A stretch of 64,000 nucleotides of DNA from Ehretia macrophylla (GCA_037974665.1 CM075768.1:64941816-65005815), one strand, 5' to 3'; shown: positions 11,956 to 24,866, counted from the stretch's first letter. Program-made: numbers and translations. Notes: generated from the letters alone by a model not told the origin.

Positions 11956-12073
11956 GGGTGCAACACAAGGATTGCCCAGGGGGCCACCCATCCTAGTACT
12001 AGTCTAGCCCAAGCACGCTTAACTTCGGAGTTTTGATGGGATCCGGTGCATTAGTGCAGGTATGATCACACCC
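11956..12073 (-). rRNA. 5S rRNA copy 3, edge subfamily
   Basis: Changes at 107, 102, 100, 90, 72, 68, 41, 16 and 6. Same IE changes as copies 2 and 4. Upstream TATA-like box reads CATAAAGG instead of CATATAGG. Confidence 0.88.
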
Positions 12074-12633
12074 ATCATGTTGAGGTCACAATTCCTTTAT
12101 GTGTTAACAGTTCATAGTCCCAGCCTAGATAGATGGCCCATTCAGAAGGCCCAATGGGCTTAACAACAACCCATCCACTTCAACAACCTAGCATCCTCGC
12201 AAGATGAGATATCGATGCGTTGTAGGGCCCTCTAATGTCCCGTGAGTAAGGTTTTCATCCTTTTAATAGCTCACGACGTACGATCCGGGACAAAAAAGCA
12301 AAGCTAAAAAACAAAAGTGGCCCAAAACTGATGAAAACATTCGATTTTGGGCTCCAAAAAAGGGCATAGCGAGGAAGCTAGCTGCCCCCGTCGTAGAGCT
12401 CTTTGAGAGCTTTCCAACGGTATGCTGTGCGCCGCATAACTCCTGACGGATCAAAAGCTATGGGCACCAGAGCGACGGAGACCTGGTCACAAGCCCTACG
12501 CCCTTGGTTTGCGGGCCTAGCCTTCACCTGAAGCGAAGTTGTCTTGCCCAAGGTGCCGTGGGATTCGATAATAGAAATGTGGTGGATAAAGTATCTTGGC
12601 AACCCTAACCGGAGCAAAAAAAATTGAAAAGGG

Positions 12634-12751
12634 AGGTGCAACACGAGGATTGCCCAGGGGGCCACCCATCCTAGTACTAGTCTAGCCCAAGCACGCTTAA
12701 CTTCGGAGTTTTGATGGGATCCGGTGCATTAGTGCAGGTATGATCACACCC
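12634..12751 (-). rRNA. 5S rRNA copy 4, edge subfamily
   Basis: Changes at 118, 102, 100, 90, 72, 68, 41, 16 and 6. Upstream box altered further (CATTAAGG). Confidence 0.88.
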
Positions 12752-13311
12752 ATCATGTTGAGGGCACAATTCCTTAATGTGTTAACGGTTCACAGTTCCA
12801 GCCTAGAGAGATGGCCCATTCAGAAGGTGCAATAGGCGTAACGACAACCCATCCGCTTCAACAACCCAGCATCCTCGCGAGATGAGATATGGACGAGTTG
12901 TAGGGCCCTCTAATGTCCCGCGAGTAAGGTTGTTATTCTTTTAACATCTCACGACGTACGATCCGGGACGGAAAAATAGAGCTAAACCAGAAAAGTGGCC
13001 CGAAACTGTTGAAAATATTCGATTTTGGGCTGCAAAAAAGGGCGCAGCGAGCAAGCTAGTTGACCCTGTCGTAGAGCTCTCGGAGAGCTTTCCAACAGTA
13101 TGCTGTGCGCTGCGTAACTCCTTACGGATCAAAACTAATGGGCACCTGAGTGAAGGAGACCTGCTCACAAGCCCTACGCCCTCGGTTTGCGGGACCGGCC
13201 TCCACGTGAAGCGAAGTTGTATTGGCCAAGGTACCGTGGGATTCGATAATAGAAATGTGGTGGATAAAGTATCTTGGCAACCCTAACTGGAGAAAAAAAA
13301 ATTGAAAAGGG

Positions 13312-13429
13312 GGGTACAACACGAGGACATCCCAGGGGGTCACCTATCCTAGTACTACTCTTGTCCAAGCACGCTTAACTTCGGAGTTCTGATGGGATCC
13401 GGTGCATTAGTGCAGGTATTATCACACCC
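13312..13429 (-). rRNA. 5S rRNA copy 5
   Basis: Changes at 114, 101, 85, 68, 66, 16, 10 and 6. Intermediate: it keeps the edge-type 16 and 6 but has a mostly consensus 3' half. Confidence 0.88.
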
Positions 13430-13988
13430 GTCATGTTGATCGCACAATTCCTTTATGTGTTAACGGTTCACAGTCCCAGCCAAGGCAGATGGCCCATCCA
13501 TAAGGTACAATGGGCTTAACGACAACCAATCAGCTTCAACAACCCAGCAACCTAGCAAGATCAGATATCGACGAGTTGTAGGGCCCTCTAATGTCCCGTG
13601 AGTATGGTTGTCGTCCTTTTAACAGCTCACGACGTATGATCCAGGACGAAAAAATAGAGCTATAAAAGAAAATTGGCCCGAAACTGATGAAAACGTTCAA
13701 TTTTGGGATCAAAAAATTGCAAAGCGAGCAATCTAGCTGCCCGTGTCGTAGAGCTCTCGAAGAGCTTTCCAACGGTATGCTGTGCACCACGTAACTCCTT
13801 ACAGATCAAAAGTTAGGGGCAGCGGAGCGACGAAGACCTGGGCACAAGCCCTACACACTCGGTTTGCGGGCCGAGCCTCCACGGGATGCGATGTTGTCTT
13901 GCCCAAGGTGCCGTGGGATTTGATAATAGAAATGTGCTGGATAAAGTCTCTTGACAACCCTAACTGGAGAAAAAAAAATTGAAATGGG

Positions 13989-14106
13989 GGGTGCAACACG
14001 AGGACTTCCCAGGGGGTCACCCATCCTAGTACTACTCTCGCCCAAGCATGCTTAACTTCAGAGTTCTGATGGGATCCGGTGAATTAGTGCTGGTATGATC
14101 ACACAC
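13989..14106 (-). rRNA. 5S rRNA copy 6
   Basis: Changes at 58 (A box), 47, 25, 6 and 2. The 5' GGG is GTG. Confidence 0.9.
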
Positions 14107-14666
14107 GTCATGTTGAGGGCACAATTCCTTTATGTGTTAACGGTTCACAGTCCCAACCTAGAGAGATGGCCCATTCAGAAGGCGCAATGGGCTTAACGAC
14201 AACCCATCTGCTTAAACAACCCAGCATCCTCGCAAGACGAGATATCGATGCGTTGTAGGGCCCTCTAATGTCCCGTGAGTAAGGTTGTCATCTTTTTAAC
14301 AGCTCACGACGTACGATCCGGGACGGAAAAACAGAGCTAAGAAAGAAAAGTGGCTTGGAACTGATGAAAAAGTTCGATTTTGGGCTCCAAAAATTGGCAT
14401 AGCGAGCAAGCTGGCTACCCCCGTCGTAGAGCTCTCGGAGAGCTTTCTAACGGTGTGCTATGCACCGCATAACTCCTTACGGATCAAAAGTTATGGGCAC
14501 CAGAGCGAAGGAGACCTGGTCAGAATCCCTACGCCCTCGGTTTGCTGGCCCAGCCTCCACGTGAAGCGAAGTTGTCTAGCCCAAGGTGCTATGGGATTCG
14601 ATAATAGAAATGTGGTGGATAAAGTATCTTGGCAACCCTAACCGAAGCAAAAAAATTTGAAAAGGG

Positions 14667-14784
14667 GGGTGCAACACGAGGACTTCCCACGGGGTCACCC
14701 ATCCAAGTACTACTCTCACCCAAGCACGCTTAACTTCGGAGTTTTGATGGGATCTAGTGCATTAGTGCTGGTATGATCGCCCTT
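14667..14784 (-). rRNA. 5S rRNA copy 7
   Basis: Changes at 95, 80, 67, 41, 30, 29, 4, 2 and 1, so the transcription start triplet is altered along with the IE and C box. Last gene before the subfamily junction. Confidence 0.87.
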
Positions 14785-14820
14785 GTCATGTTGACGGCAC
14801 AATTCCTTTATGTGTTAACG

Positions 14821-15060
14821 GTTCACAGACCCAACATAGAGAGATGACCCATTTAGAAGGTCCAATGGGCTTAACGACAACCCATCCGCTTAAACAACCC
14901 AGCATCCTCGCAAGACGAGATATCGACGCGTTGTAGGGCCCAAAAGGCCCAATGGGCTTAACGATAACCCTTCCGCTTCAACAACGCAGTAACCTCGCAA
15001 GACGTAATATCGACACGTTATAAGGCCCTCTGATGTCCCTTGAGTCAGGTTGTCGTCCTT
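14821..15060 (-). repeat. Partial spacer duplication at the junction of two array subfamilies
   Basis: The spacer segment from the site II cluster to the GGGCCC motif occurs twice in a row, meeting near 14940, and makes this unit 87 bp longer than normal. The left copy has edge-type sequence; the right copy (CAAAAGGCCCAATGGG onward) has main-family sequence. Confidence 0.85.
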
Positions 15061-15430
15061 TTAACAGGTCACGACGTACGATCCGGGACGGAAAAATAGA
15101 GCAAAAGAAGAAAAGTGGCCTGAAACAGATGAAAACGTTCGATTTTAGGCTCCCATAATGGGCACAAAGAGCAAGCTGGCTACCCCCGCCGTAGAGCACT
15201 CAGAGAACTTTGCAACGGTATGCCGTGCACCGCGTAACTCCCTACGGATCAAAAGTTATGGGCACCGGAGCTACGGAGACCTGGTCACAAACCCTACGCC
15301 TTCGGTTTGCGAGCCCGGCCTCTACGTGAAGCGAAGTTGTTTTGCCCAATGTTCCGTGGGATTCGGTAATAGTGATTTGGTGGATAAAGTATCTTGGTAA
15401 CCCTAACCAGGGCCAAAAAAATTGAAAAGG

Positions 15431-15548
15431 GTGTGTAACACGAGGACTTCCCAGGGGGTCACCCATCCTAGTACTACTCTCGCCCAAGCAAGCTTAACTT
15501 TGGAGTTCTGATGGGATCCGGTGCATTAGTGCTGGTATGATCGTACCC
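15431..15548 (-). rRNA. 5S rRNA copy 8, first of main family
   Basis: Changes at 117, 113, 58, 48 and 5. IE and C box are intact. Confidence 0.91.
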
Positions 15549-16107
15549 GTCATGTTGAGGGCACAATTCCTATATGTGTTAACGGTTCACAGTGCCAGCC
15601 TAGAGAGATGGCCCTTTCAAAAGGCCCAATGGGCTTAACAACAACCCATCCGCTTCAACAACGCAGCATCCTCGCAAGACGTGATATTGACACATTGTAG
15701 GGCCCTCAGATATCACGCGAGTCTGGTTGTCGTCCTTTTAACAGCTCACAACATACAATCCGGGACGGAAAAATAGAGCAAATGAACAAAAGTGGCCCAA
15801 AATTGTTGAAAACGTTCGATTTTAGGCTCCAAAAAAGGGCACAACGAGTAAGCTGGCTGTCCCCGTCGTAGAGCTCACAGAGAGGTTTGCAACGGTATGC
15901 TGTGCGCCACGTAACTCCTTACAGATCAAAAGTTATGGGCACCGGAGCGACGGAGACCTGGTCACAAACCCTACGCCTTCGGTTTGTGGGCCCGACCTCT
16001 ACGTGAAGCGAAGTTGTCTTGCCCAATGTTCCGTGGGATTCGGCAATAGACATTTGGTGGATAAAGTATCTTGGCAACCCTAACCAGGGCAAAAAAAATT
16101 GAAAAAG

Positions 16108-16225
16108 TGGTGCAACACGAGGACTTCATAGGGGGTCAACAATCCTAGTACTACTCTCGCCCAAGCACGCTTAACTTCAGAGTTCTGATGGGATCCGGTG
16201 AATTAGTGCTGGTATGATCGCACCC
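16108..16225 (-). rRNA. 5S rRNA copy 9
   Basis: Changes at 118, 98, 97, 87, 85, 47 and 25. Three fall in the C box. Confidence 0.9.
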
Positions 16226-16784
16226 GTCATGTTGAGGGCACAATTCCTATATGTGTTAACGGTTCACAGTGCCAGCCTAGAGAGATGGCCCATTCAAAAG
16301 GCCCAATGGGCTTAACGATAACCCATCCTCTTCAACAACGCAGCAACCTCGCAAGACGTGATATCGACACGTTATAAGGCCCTCTGATGTCCCTTGAGTC
16401 AGGTTGTCGTCCTTTTAACAGCTCACGACGTACTCTCCGGGACGGAAAAATAGAGCAAAAGAAGAAAAGTGGCCTGAAAATGATGAAAACGTTCGATTTT
16501 GGGCTCCCAAAATGGGCACAGAGAGCAAGTTGGCTGCCCCCGTTGTAGAGCTCTCAGAGAGCTTTGCAACGGAATGTTGTGCGCCGTGTAACTCCTTACG
16601 GATCAAAAGTTAAGGGCACCGGAGCGACGGAGACCTGGTCACAAACCCTACGCCTTCGGTTTGCGAGCCCGGATTCTACGTGAAGCGAAGTTGTCTTGCC
16701 CAATGTTCCGTGGGATTCGGTAATAGAGATTTGGTGGATAAAGTATCTTGGCAACCTTAACCAGGGCAAAAAAAATTGAAAAGG

Positions 16785-16902
16785 GGGTGCAACACGAGGA
16801 CTTCCCAAGGGGTCACCCATCCTAGTACTACTCTCGCCCAAGCACGCTTAACTTCGGAGTTCGGATGGGATCCTGTGAATTAGAGCTGGTATGATCGCAC
16901 CC
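16785..16902 (-). rRNA. 5S rRNA copy 10
   Basis: Changes at 95, 40, 29, 25 and 19. Shares 29 and 25 with copy 18, eight units away. Confidence 0.92.
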
Positions 16903-17460
16903 GTCATTTTGAGGGCCCAATTCCTATATGCGTTAACGGTTCACAGTGCCACCCTAGAGAGATAGCCCATTCAAAAGGCCCAATGGGCTTAACGACAACC
17001 CATCTGCTTCAACAACGTAGCATGCTCCCAAGATGTGATATCGACACATTGTAGGGCCCTCTAATTGACCGCGAGTCAGGTTGTCGTCCTTTTAACAGCT
17101 CACGACGTATGATACGGGACAAAAAAATAGAGCAAAAGAAGAAAAGTGGCTTGAAACTGATGAAAACTTTCGATTTTGGGCTCCAAAAATGGGCACAACG
17201 AACAAGCTAGCTGCCCCGTCGTAGAAAACTCAGAGAGCTTTGCAACGGTATGCTGTACGCCGCGCAACTCCTTACGGTTCAAAAGTTATGGGCACCGGAG
17301 CGACGGAGACCTGGTCACAAACCCTACGCCCTCGGTTTGCGGGCCCGGCCTCTATGTGAAGCGAAGTTGTCATACCCAATGCTCTGTGGGATTCGGTAAT
17401 AGAGATTTGGTAGATAAAGTATCTTGGCAACCCTAACCAGGGCAAAAAAAATTGAAAAGG

Positions 17461-17578
17461 GGGTGCAACACGAGGACTTCCCAGGGGGTCACCCATCCTA
17501 GTACTACTCTCGCCCAAGCACGCTTAACATCGGAGTTCTGATGGGATCCGGTGAATTAGTGCTGGTATGATCGCACCC
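17461..17578 (-). rRNA. 5S rRNA copy 11
   Basis: Changes only at 50 and 25, both shared with copy 19. Confidence 0.95.
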
Positions 17579-18136
17579 GTCATGTTGAGGGCACAATTCC
17601 TATAGGTGTTAACGATTCACAGTGCCAGCCAAGAGAGATGGCCCATTCAAAAGGCCCAATGGGCTTAACGACAACCCATCCACTTCAACAACGCAGCATC
17701 CTCGCAAGACGTGATATCGAAACATTGTAGGGCCCTCTGATGTCCCGCGAGTCAGGTTGTCGTCCTTTTAACAGCTCACGACGTACAATCCGGGACGAAA
17801 AAATAGAGCAAAAGAACAAAAGTGGCCTGAAACTGATGAAAACGTTCAATTTTGGGATCGAAAAAGGGCACAACGAGCAAGCTAGCTGCCCCCGTCGTAG
17901 AGCTCTCAGAGAGCTTTCCAACGGTATGCTGTGCAACGCGTAACTCCTTACGGATCAAAAGTTATGTGCACCGGAGCAACGGATACCTGGTCACAAACCC
18001 TACGCCCTCGGTTTGAAGGCCCGGCCTCTACGTGAAGCGAAGTTGTCTTGCCCAATGTTCCGTGGGATTCGATAATAGAGATTTGGTGGATGAAGTATTT
18101 TGGAAACCCTAGCCAGGGCAAAAAAAATTGAAAAGG

Positions 18137-18254
18137 GGGTGCAACACGAGGACTTCCCAGGGGGTTACCCATCGTAGTACTACTCTCGCCCAAGCATGCT
18201 TAACTTCGGAGTTCTGATGGGATCTGGTGCGTTAGTGTTGGTATGATAGCACCC
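18137..18254 (-). rRNA. 5S rRNA copy 12
   Basis: Changes at 89, 81, 58, 30, 24, 17 and 7. Positions 81, 58 and 30 are shared with copy 20. Confidence 0.9.
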
Positions 18255-18813
18255 ATCATGTTGAGGGCACAATTCCTATATGTGTTAACGGTTCACAATC
18301 ATTGCCTAGAGAGATGGCCCATTCAAAAGGCCCAATGGGCTTAACGACAACCCATCGACTTCAACAACGCAGCATCCTCGCAAGACGTGATATTGACACT
18401 ATGTAGAGCCCTCTGATGACCCGCGAGTCAGGTTGTCGTCCTTTTAACAGCTCACGACATACGATCCGGGACAGAAAAATAGAGCAAAATAACAAAAGTG
18501 GCCTGAAACTGATGAAAACGTTCGATTTTGGGCTCCAAAAACAAGCACACTAAGCAAGCTTGCTGCCCCCGTCGTAGAACTCTCAGAGAACTTTCCAAAG
18601 GTATGCTGTGCACCGCGCAACTCCTTACGGATCAAAAGTTATGGGCACCGGAGCGATGGAGACCTGTTCACAAGCCCTACGCCCCCGGTTTGTTGGCCCA
18701 GCCTCAATGTGACGCGAAGTTGTCTTACCCAATGTTCCGTGGGATTCGGTAATAGAGATTTGGTGGATAAAGTATCTTGGCAACCCTAACCAGGGCAAAA
18801 AAAATTGAAAAGC

Positions 18814-18931
18814 AGGTGCAACACGAGGACTTCCCAGGGGGTCACCCATCCTAGTACTACTCTCGCCCAAGCATGCTTAACTTCGGAGTTCTGATGGGAT
18901 CCGGTGCATTCGTGCTGGTATGATCGCACCC
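18814..18931 (-). rRNA. 5S rRNA copy 13
   Basis: Changes at 118, 58 and 21. IE and C box are intact. Confidence 0.94.
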
Positions 18932-19489
18932 GTCATGTTGAGGGCATAATTCCTATATGTGTTAACGGTTCATAGTGCCAGCCTAGAGAGATGGCTCATT
19001 CAAAAGGCCCAATGGGCTTAACGACAACCCATTCGCTTCAACAACGCAGCATCCTCGCAAGACATGATATCGACACGTTTTAAGGCCCTCTGATGTACTG
19101 CGAGTCAGGTTGTCATCGTTTTAACAGCTCACGACGTACGATCCGGGACAGAAAACAGAACAAAAGAAGAAAAGTGTCCTGAAACTGATGAAAACGTTCG
19201 ATTTTTAGCTCCAAAAATGGCCACCATGAGAAAGCTGGCTACCTCCGTCGTAGAACTCTCAGAGAGCTTTGCAGCGATATGCTGTGTGCCGCGTAACTCC
19301 TTACAGATCAAAAGTTATGGGCACCGGAGCGACGCAGACCTAGTCACAAAACCTACGCCCTCGGTTTGCGGGCCCGACCTCTACGTGAAGCAAAGTTGTC
19401 TTGCCCAATGTTCCGTGGGATTCGGTAATAGAGATTTGGTGGATAAAATATCTTGGCAACCCTAACCAGGGGAAAAAAAATTGAAAAGT

Positions 19490-19607
19490 GGGTGCAACAC
19501 GAGGACTTCCCAAGCGGTCACCCATCCTAGTACTACTCTCGCCCAAGCACGCTTAACTTCGAAGTTCTGATGGGATCCGGTGCATTAGTGCTGGTTTGAT
19601 CGCACTC
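19490..19607 (-). rRNA. 5S rRNA copy 14
   Basis: Changes at 95, 93, 46, 12 and 2. Shares 95 and 12 with copy 22. Confidence 0.92.
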
Positions 19608-19914
19608 GTCATGTTGAGGGCATAATTCCTATATGTGTTAACGATTCACAGTGCCAGCCTAGAGAGATAGCCCATTCAAAAGGCCCAATGGGCTTAACGA
19701 CAACCCATCCGCTTCAACAATGCAGCATCCTCGCAAGACATGATATCGACATATTGTAGGGCCCTCTAATGTCCCACGAGTCAAGTTGTCTTCCTTTTAA
19801 AAGCTCACGACGTACAATCTGGGACGAAAAAATAGAGCACACGAACAAAAGTGCCCTGAAATTGATGAAAACGTTAGATTTTGGGCTCCAAAAAGGGCAC
19901 AGCGAGCACGCTAG

Positions 19915-19925
19915 CTGCAATGGTA
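19915..19925 (-). other. 31-bp spacer deletion (block-duplication marker)
   Basis: CTAGCTGC joins directly to CAATGGTATG, losing the usual stretch that includes the AGAGCTCT palindrome. The same junction is present near 25292. Confidence 0.8.
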
Positions 19926-20135
19926 TGTTGTGCGCTCCGTAACTCCTTACAGATCAAAAGTTATGGGCACCGGAGCGACGGAGACCTGGTCACAAACTCT
20001 ATGCCCTCGGTTTGCGGGCCCGGCCGCTGCGTGAAGCGAAGTTGTCTTGCCCAATGTTCCGTGGGATTCGGTAATAGAGATCTGGTGGATAAAGTATCTT
20101 GGCAACCCTAACCAGGGCAAAAAAAATTGAAAAGG

Positions 20136-20252
20136 GAGTACAACAAGAGGACTTCTCAGGGGGTCACCCATCCTAGTACTACTCTCACCAAGCACGCTTA
20201 ACTTCGGAGTTCTGATGGGATCCGGTGCATTAGTGCGGGTATGATCGTACCC
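20136..20252 (-). rRNA. 5S rRNA copy 15
   Basis: 117 nt, with one base lost in the C/G run at 64-66 (end of A box). Changes at 117, 114, 108, 98, 67, 16 and 5. Identical change set to copy 23, showing a recent common origin. Confidence 0.9.
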
Positions 20253-20811
20253 GTCATGTTGAGGGCACAACTCTTATATGTGTTAACGGTTCACAGTCCC
20301 AGCCTAGAGAGATGTCCCATTCAAAAGGCCCAATGGGCTTAACGACAACCCTTCCGCTTCAACAAAGCAGCAACCTCGCAAGACGTGATATCGACACGTT
20401 ATAAGGCCCTCTGATGTCCCTTGAGTTAGGTTGTTGTCCTTTTAACAACTCACGACGTACGATCCGGGACGAAAAAATAGAGCAAAAGAAGAAAAGTGGC
20501 CTGAAACAGATGAAAACGTTCGATTTTGGGCTCCCAAAATGGGCACAGAGAGCAAGCTGGCTACCCCCGCCGTAGAGAACTCAGAGAACTTTGCAACGGT
20601 ATGCTGTGCACCGCGTAACTCCTTACGGATCAAAAGTTATGGGCACCAGAGCGACGGAGACCTGGTCACAAACCCTCCGCCTTCGGTTTGCGAGCCCGGC
20701 CTCTACGTGAAGCGATGTTGTTTTGCCCAATGTTCCGTGGGATTCGGTAGTGGTGATTTGGTCGATAAAGTATCTTGGCACCCCTACCCAGGGCAAAAAA
20801 AATTGAAAAGG

Positions 20812-20929
20812 GCGTGCAACCCGAGGACTTCCCAAGGGGTCACCCATCCTAGTACTACTCTCGCCCAAGCACGCTTAACTTTCAAGTTCTGACGGGATCC
20901 GGTGCATTAGTGCTGGTATGATCGCACCC
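20812..20929 (-). rRNA. 5S rRNA copy 16
   Basis: Changes at 117, 109, 95, 48, 47, 46 and 37, with three adjacent just before the A box. Confidence 0.9.
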
Positions 20930-21486
20930 GTCATGTTGAGGGCACAATTCTTATATGTGTTAACGGTTCACAGAGCCAGCCTAGAGAGATGGCCCATTCA
21001 AAAGGCCCAATGGGCTTAATGACAACCCATCCGCTTTAACAACGCAGCATCCTCGCAAGACGTGATATCGACACGTTGTGGGGCCCTCAGATGTCCCGCG
21101 AGTCTGATTGTCATCCCTTTAACAGCTCACTACATACAATCTGGGACGGAAAAATAGAGCAAAAGAACAAAAGTGGCCTGAATTGTTGAAAACATTCGAT
21201 TTTGGCCTCCAAAAACGGGCACAGTGAGCAAGTTGGTTGTCCCCGTCGTAGAGCTCACAGAGAGGTTTGCAACGGTATGTTGTGTGCTGCGTAACTCCTT
21301 ACGGATCAAAAGTTATGGGCACCGGAGCGACGGAGACCTGGTCACAAACCCTACGCCCTCGGTTTGTGGGCCCGGCCTCTACGTGAAGCAAAGTTGTCTT
21401 GCCCAATGTTCCGTGGGATTTGGTAATAGATATTTGGTGGATAAAGTATCTTGGCAACCCTAACTAGGGCAAAAAAAACTAAAAAT

Positions 21487-21604
21487 GGGTGCAACACGAG
21501 GACTTCCCAGGGGGTCACCCATCCTAGTACTACTCTCGCCCAAGCACGCTTAACTTTGGAGTTCTGATGGGATCCAGTGCATTAGTGCTGGTATGATCGC
21601 ACCC
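21487..21604 (-). rRNA. 5S rRNA copy 17
   Basis: Changes only at 48 and 29. The proximal T-run is rearranged (TTTTTAGTTTTTTTT on the minus strand) but still T-rich. Confidence 0.94.
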
Positions 21605-22163
21605 GTCATGTTGAGGGCACAATTCCTATATGTGTTAACGGTTCACAGTGCCAGCCTAGTGAGATGGCCCATTCAAAAGGCCCAATGGGCTTAACGACAA
21701 CCCATCCGCTTCAACAACACAGCAACCTCGCAAGACGTGATATCGACACGTTATAAGGCCCTCTGATGTCCCTTGAGTCAGGTTGTCGTCCTTTTAACAG
21801 CTGACGATGTACGATCCGGGACAGAAAAATAGAGCAAAAGAAGAAAAGTGGCCTGAAACAGATGAAAACGTTCGATTATGGGCTACCAAAATGGGCATAG
21901 AGTGCAAGCTGGCTGCCCCCATCGTAGAGCTCTCAGAGAGCTTTGCAACGGAATGTTGTGCGCCGCGTAACTCCTTACGGATCAAAAGTTAAGGGCACCG
22001 GAGCGACGGAGACCTGGTCACAAACCCTACGCCTTCGGTTTGCGAGCCCGGCTTCTACGTGAAGCGAAGTTGTCTTGCCCAATGTTCCGTGGGATTCGGT
22101 AATTGAGATTTGGTGGATAAAATATCTTGGCAACCTTAACCAGGGCAAAAAAAATTGAAAATG

Positions 22164-22281
22164 GGGTGCAACACGAGGACTTCCCAGGGGGTCACCCATC
22201 CTAGTACTACCCTCGCCCATGCTCGCTTATCTTCGGAGTTCTGATGGGATCCTGTGAATTAGTGCTAGTATGATCGCACCC
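22164..22281 (-). rRNA. 5S rRNA copy 18
   Basis: Changes at 71, 62, 59, 52, 29, 25 and 15. Three are in the A box and one in the IE, so reduced TFIIIA binding is likely. Confidence 0.89.
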
Positions 22282-22839
22282 GTCATGTTGAGAGCACAAT
22301 TCCTATATGTGTTAGCGGTTCACAGTGCCAGCCTAGAGAGATGGCCCATTCAAAAGGCCCAATGGGATTAACGACAACCCATCCGCTTCAACAACTTAGC
22401 ATCCTCGCAAGATGTGATATCGACACGTTGTAGGGCCCTCTGATGTACCGCGAGTCAGGTTGTCGTCCTTTTAACAGCTCACGACGTATGATACGGGACA
22501 AAAAAATAGAGCAAAAGAAGAAAAGTGGCTTGAAACTGATGAAAACTTTCGATTTTGGGCTCCAAAAATGGGCACAACGAACAAGCTAGCTGCCCCGTCA
22601 TAGAAAACTCAGAGAGCTTTGCAACGGTATGTTGTACGCCGCGTAACTCCTTACAGTTCAAAAGTTATGGGCACCGGAGCGACAGAGACCTGGTCACAAA
22701 CCCTATGCCCTCGGTTTGCGGGCCCGACCTCTATGTGAAGCGAAGTTGTCTTACCCAATGTTCTGTGGGATTCGGAAATAGAGATTTGGTAGATAAAGTA
22801 TCTTGGCAACCCTAACCAGGGCAAAAAAAATTGAAAAGA

Positions 22840-22957
22840 GGGTGCAACACGAGGACTTCCCAGGGGGTCACCTATCCTAGTACTACTCTCGCCCAAGCAC
22901 GCTTAACATCGGAGTTCTGATGGGATCCGGTGAATTAGTGCTGGTATGATCGCACCC
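22840..22957 (-). rRNA. 5S rRNA copy 19
   Basis: Changes at 85, 50 and 25. Counterpart of copy 11. Confidence 0.94.
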
Positions 22958-23515
22958 GTCATCTTGAGGGCACAATTCCTATATTTGTTAACGATTCACA
23001 GTGCCAGCCAAGAGAGATGGCCCATTCAAAAGGCCCAATGGGCTTAACGACAACCCATCCACTTCAACAACGCAGCATCCTCGCAAGACGTGATATCGAA
23101 ACATTGTAGGGCCCTCTGATGTCCCGCGAGTCAGGTTGTCGTCCTTTTAACAGCTCACGACGTACAATCCGGGACGAAAAAATAGAGCAAAAGAACAAAA
23201 GTGGCCTGAAACTGATGAAAACGTTCAATTTTGGAATCCAAAATGGGCACAACGAGCAAGCTAGCTGCCCCCGTCGTAGAGCTCTCAGAGAGCTTTCCAA
23301 CGGTATGCTGTGCTTTGCGTAACTCCTTACGGATCAAAAGTTATGTGCACCGGAGCAACGGATACTTGGTCACAAACCCTACGCCCTCGGTTTGAAGGCC
23401 CGGCCTCTACGTAAAGCGAAGTTGTCTTCCCCATTGTTCCGTGGGATTCGGTAATAGAGATTTGGCGGATGAAGTATTTTGGAAACCCTAGCCAGGGCAA
23501 AAAAAATTGAAAAGT

Positions 23516-23633
23516 GGGTGCAACACGAGGACTTCCCAGGGGGTCACCTATCGTAGTACTACTCTCGCCCAAGCATGCTTAACTTCGGAGTTCAGATGGG
23601 ATCTGGTGCATTAGTGCTGGTATGATCGCACCC
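23516..23633 (-). rRNA. 5S rRNA copy 20
   Basis: Changes at 85, 81, 58, 40 and 30. Counterpart of copy 12. Confidence 0.92.
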
Positions 23634-24189
23634 GTCATGTTGAGGGCACAATTCCTATATGTGTTAACGGTTCACAATCATTGCCTAGAGAGATGGCCCA
23701 TTCAAAAGGCCCAATGGGCTTAACGACAACCCATCCACTTCAACAACGCAGCATCCTCGCAAGACGTGATATCGACACGTTGTAGAGCCCTCTGATGTCT
23801 CGTGAGTTAGGTTGTCGTCCTTTTAATAGCTCACGACATACGATCCAGGACAGAAAAATAGAGCAAAATAACAAAAGTGGCCTGAAACTGATGAAAACGT
23901 TCGATTTTGGGCTCCAAAAACAAGCACATTGAGCAAGCTAGCTGCCCCCGTCGTAGAGCTCTCATAGAGCTTTGCAACTGTATGTTGTGGACCGCGTAAC
24001 TCCTTACGGATCAAAAGTTACGGGCACTGGAGCGACGGAGACCTGGTCACAAAACCTACGCCCTCGGTTTGCGGGCCCGGCCTCTATGTGAAGCGAAGTT
24101 GTCTTACCCAATGTTCCGTGGGACTCGAGAATAGAAATTTGATGGATAAAGTATCTTGGCAAGGCTAAACGGGGAAAAAAATGAAAAAG

Positions 24190-24306
24190 GGGTACAACAC
24201 AAGGACTTCCCACGGGGTCACCATCCTAGTACTACTCTCGCCCAAGCACGCTTAATATCAGATTTCTGATAGGATCCGGTGCATTAGTGCTGGTATGATC
24301 TTACCC
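24190..24306 (-). rRNA. 5S rRNA copy 21, degenerate
   Basis: 117 nt, with one base lost at about 86-88 in the C box. Changes at 114, 107, 95, 51, 50, 47, 44, 36, 6 and 5. Among the most diverged copies and probably a pseudogene. Confidence 0.85.
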
Positions 24307-24866
24307 GTCATGTTGAGGGCATAATTTCTATATGTGTTAATGGTTCACAGTGCCAGCCTAGAGAGATGGCTCATTCAAAAGGCCCAATGGGCTTAACGAC
24401 AACCCATCCGCTTCAACGACGCAGCATCCTCGCAAGACATGATATCGACATATTGTAAGGCCCTCTGATGTACTATGATTCAGGTTGTCGTGCTTTTAAC
24501 ATCTCACGACGTACGATCCGGGACGCAAAAACAGGGCAAAAGAAGAAAAGTATACTGAAACTAATGAAAACGTTCGATTTTGGGCTCCAAAAAGGGCCTC
24601 TGCGAGAAAGCTGGCTGCCCCCGTCGTAGACCTCTCAGAGAGCTTTGCAACGGTATGCTGTGCGCCGCGTAACTCCTTATGAATCAAAAGTTATGGGCAC
24701 CGGAGCGACGCAGACCTGGTCACAAAATCTACGCCCTCGATTTGCGGGCCCGACCTGTACGTGAAGCGAAGTTGTCTTGCCCAATGTTCCTTGGGATTCA
24801 GTGATAGAGATTTGATGCATAAAATATATTGGCAACCCTAACTAGGGCAAAAAAAAATTGAAAAGT

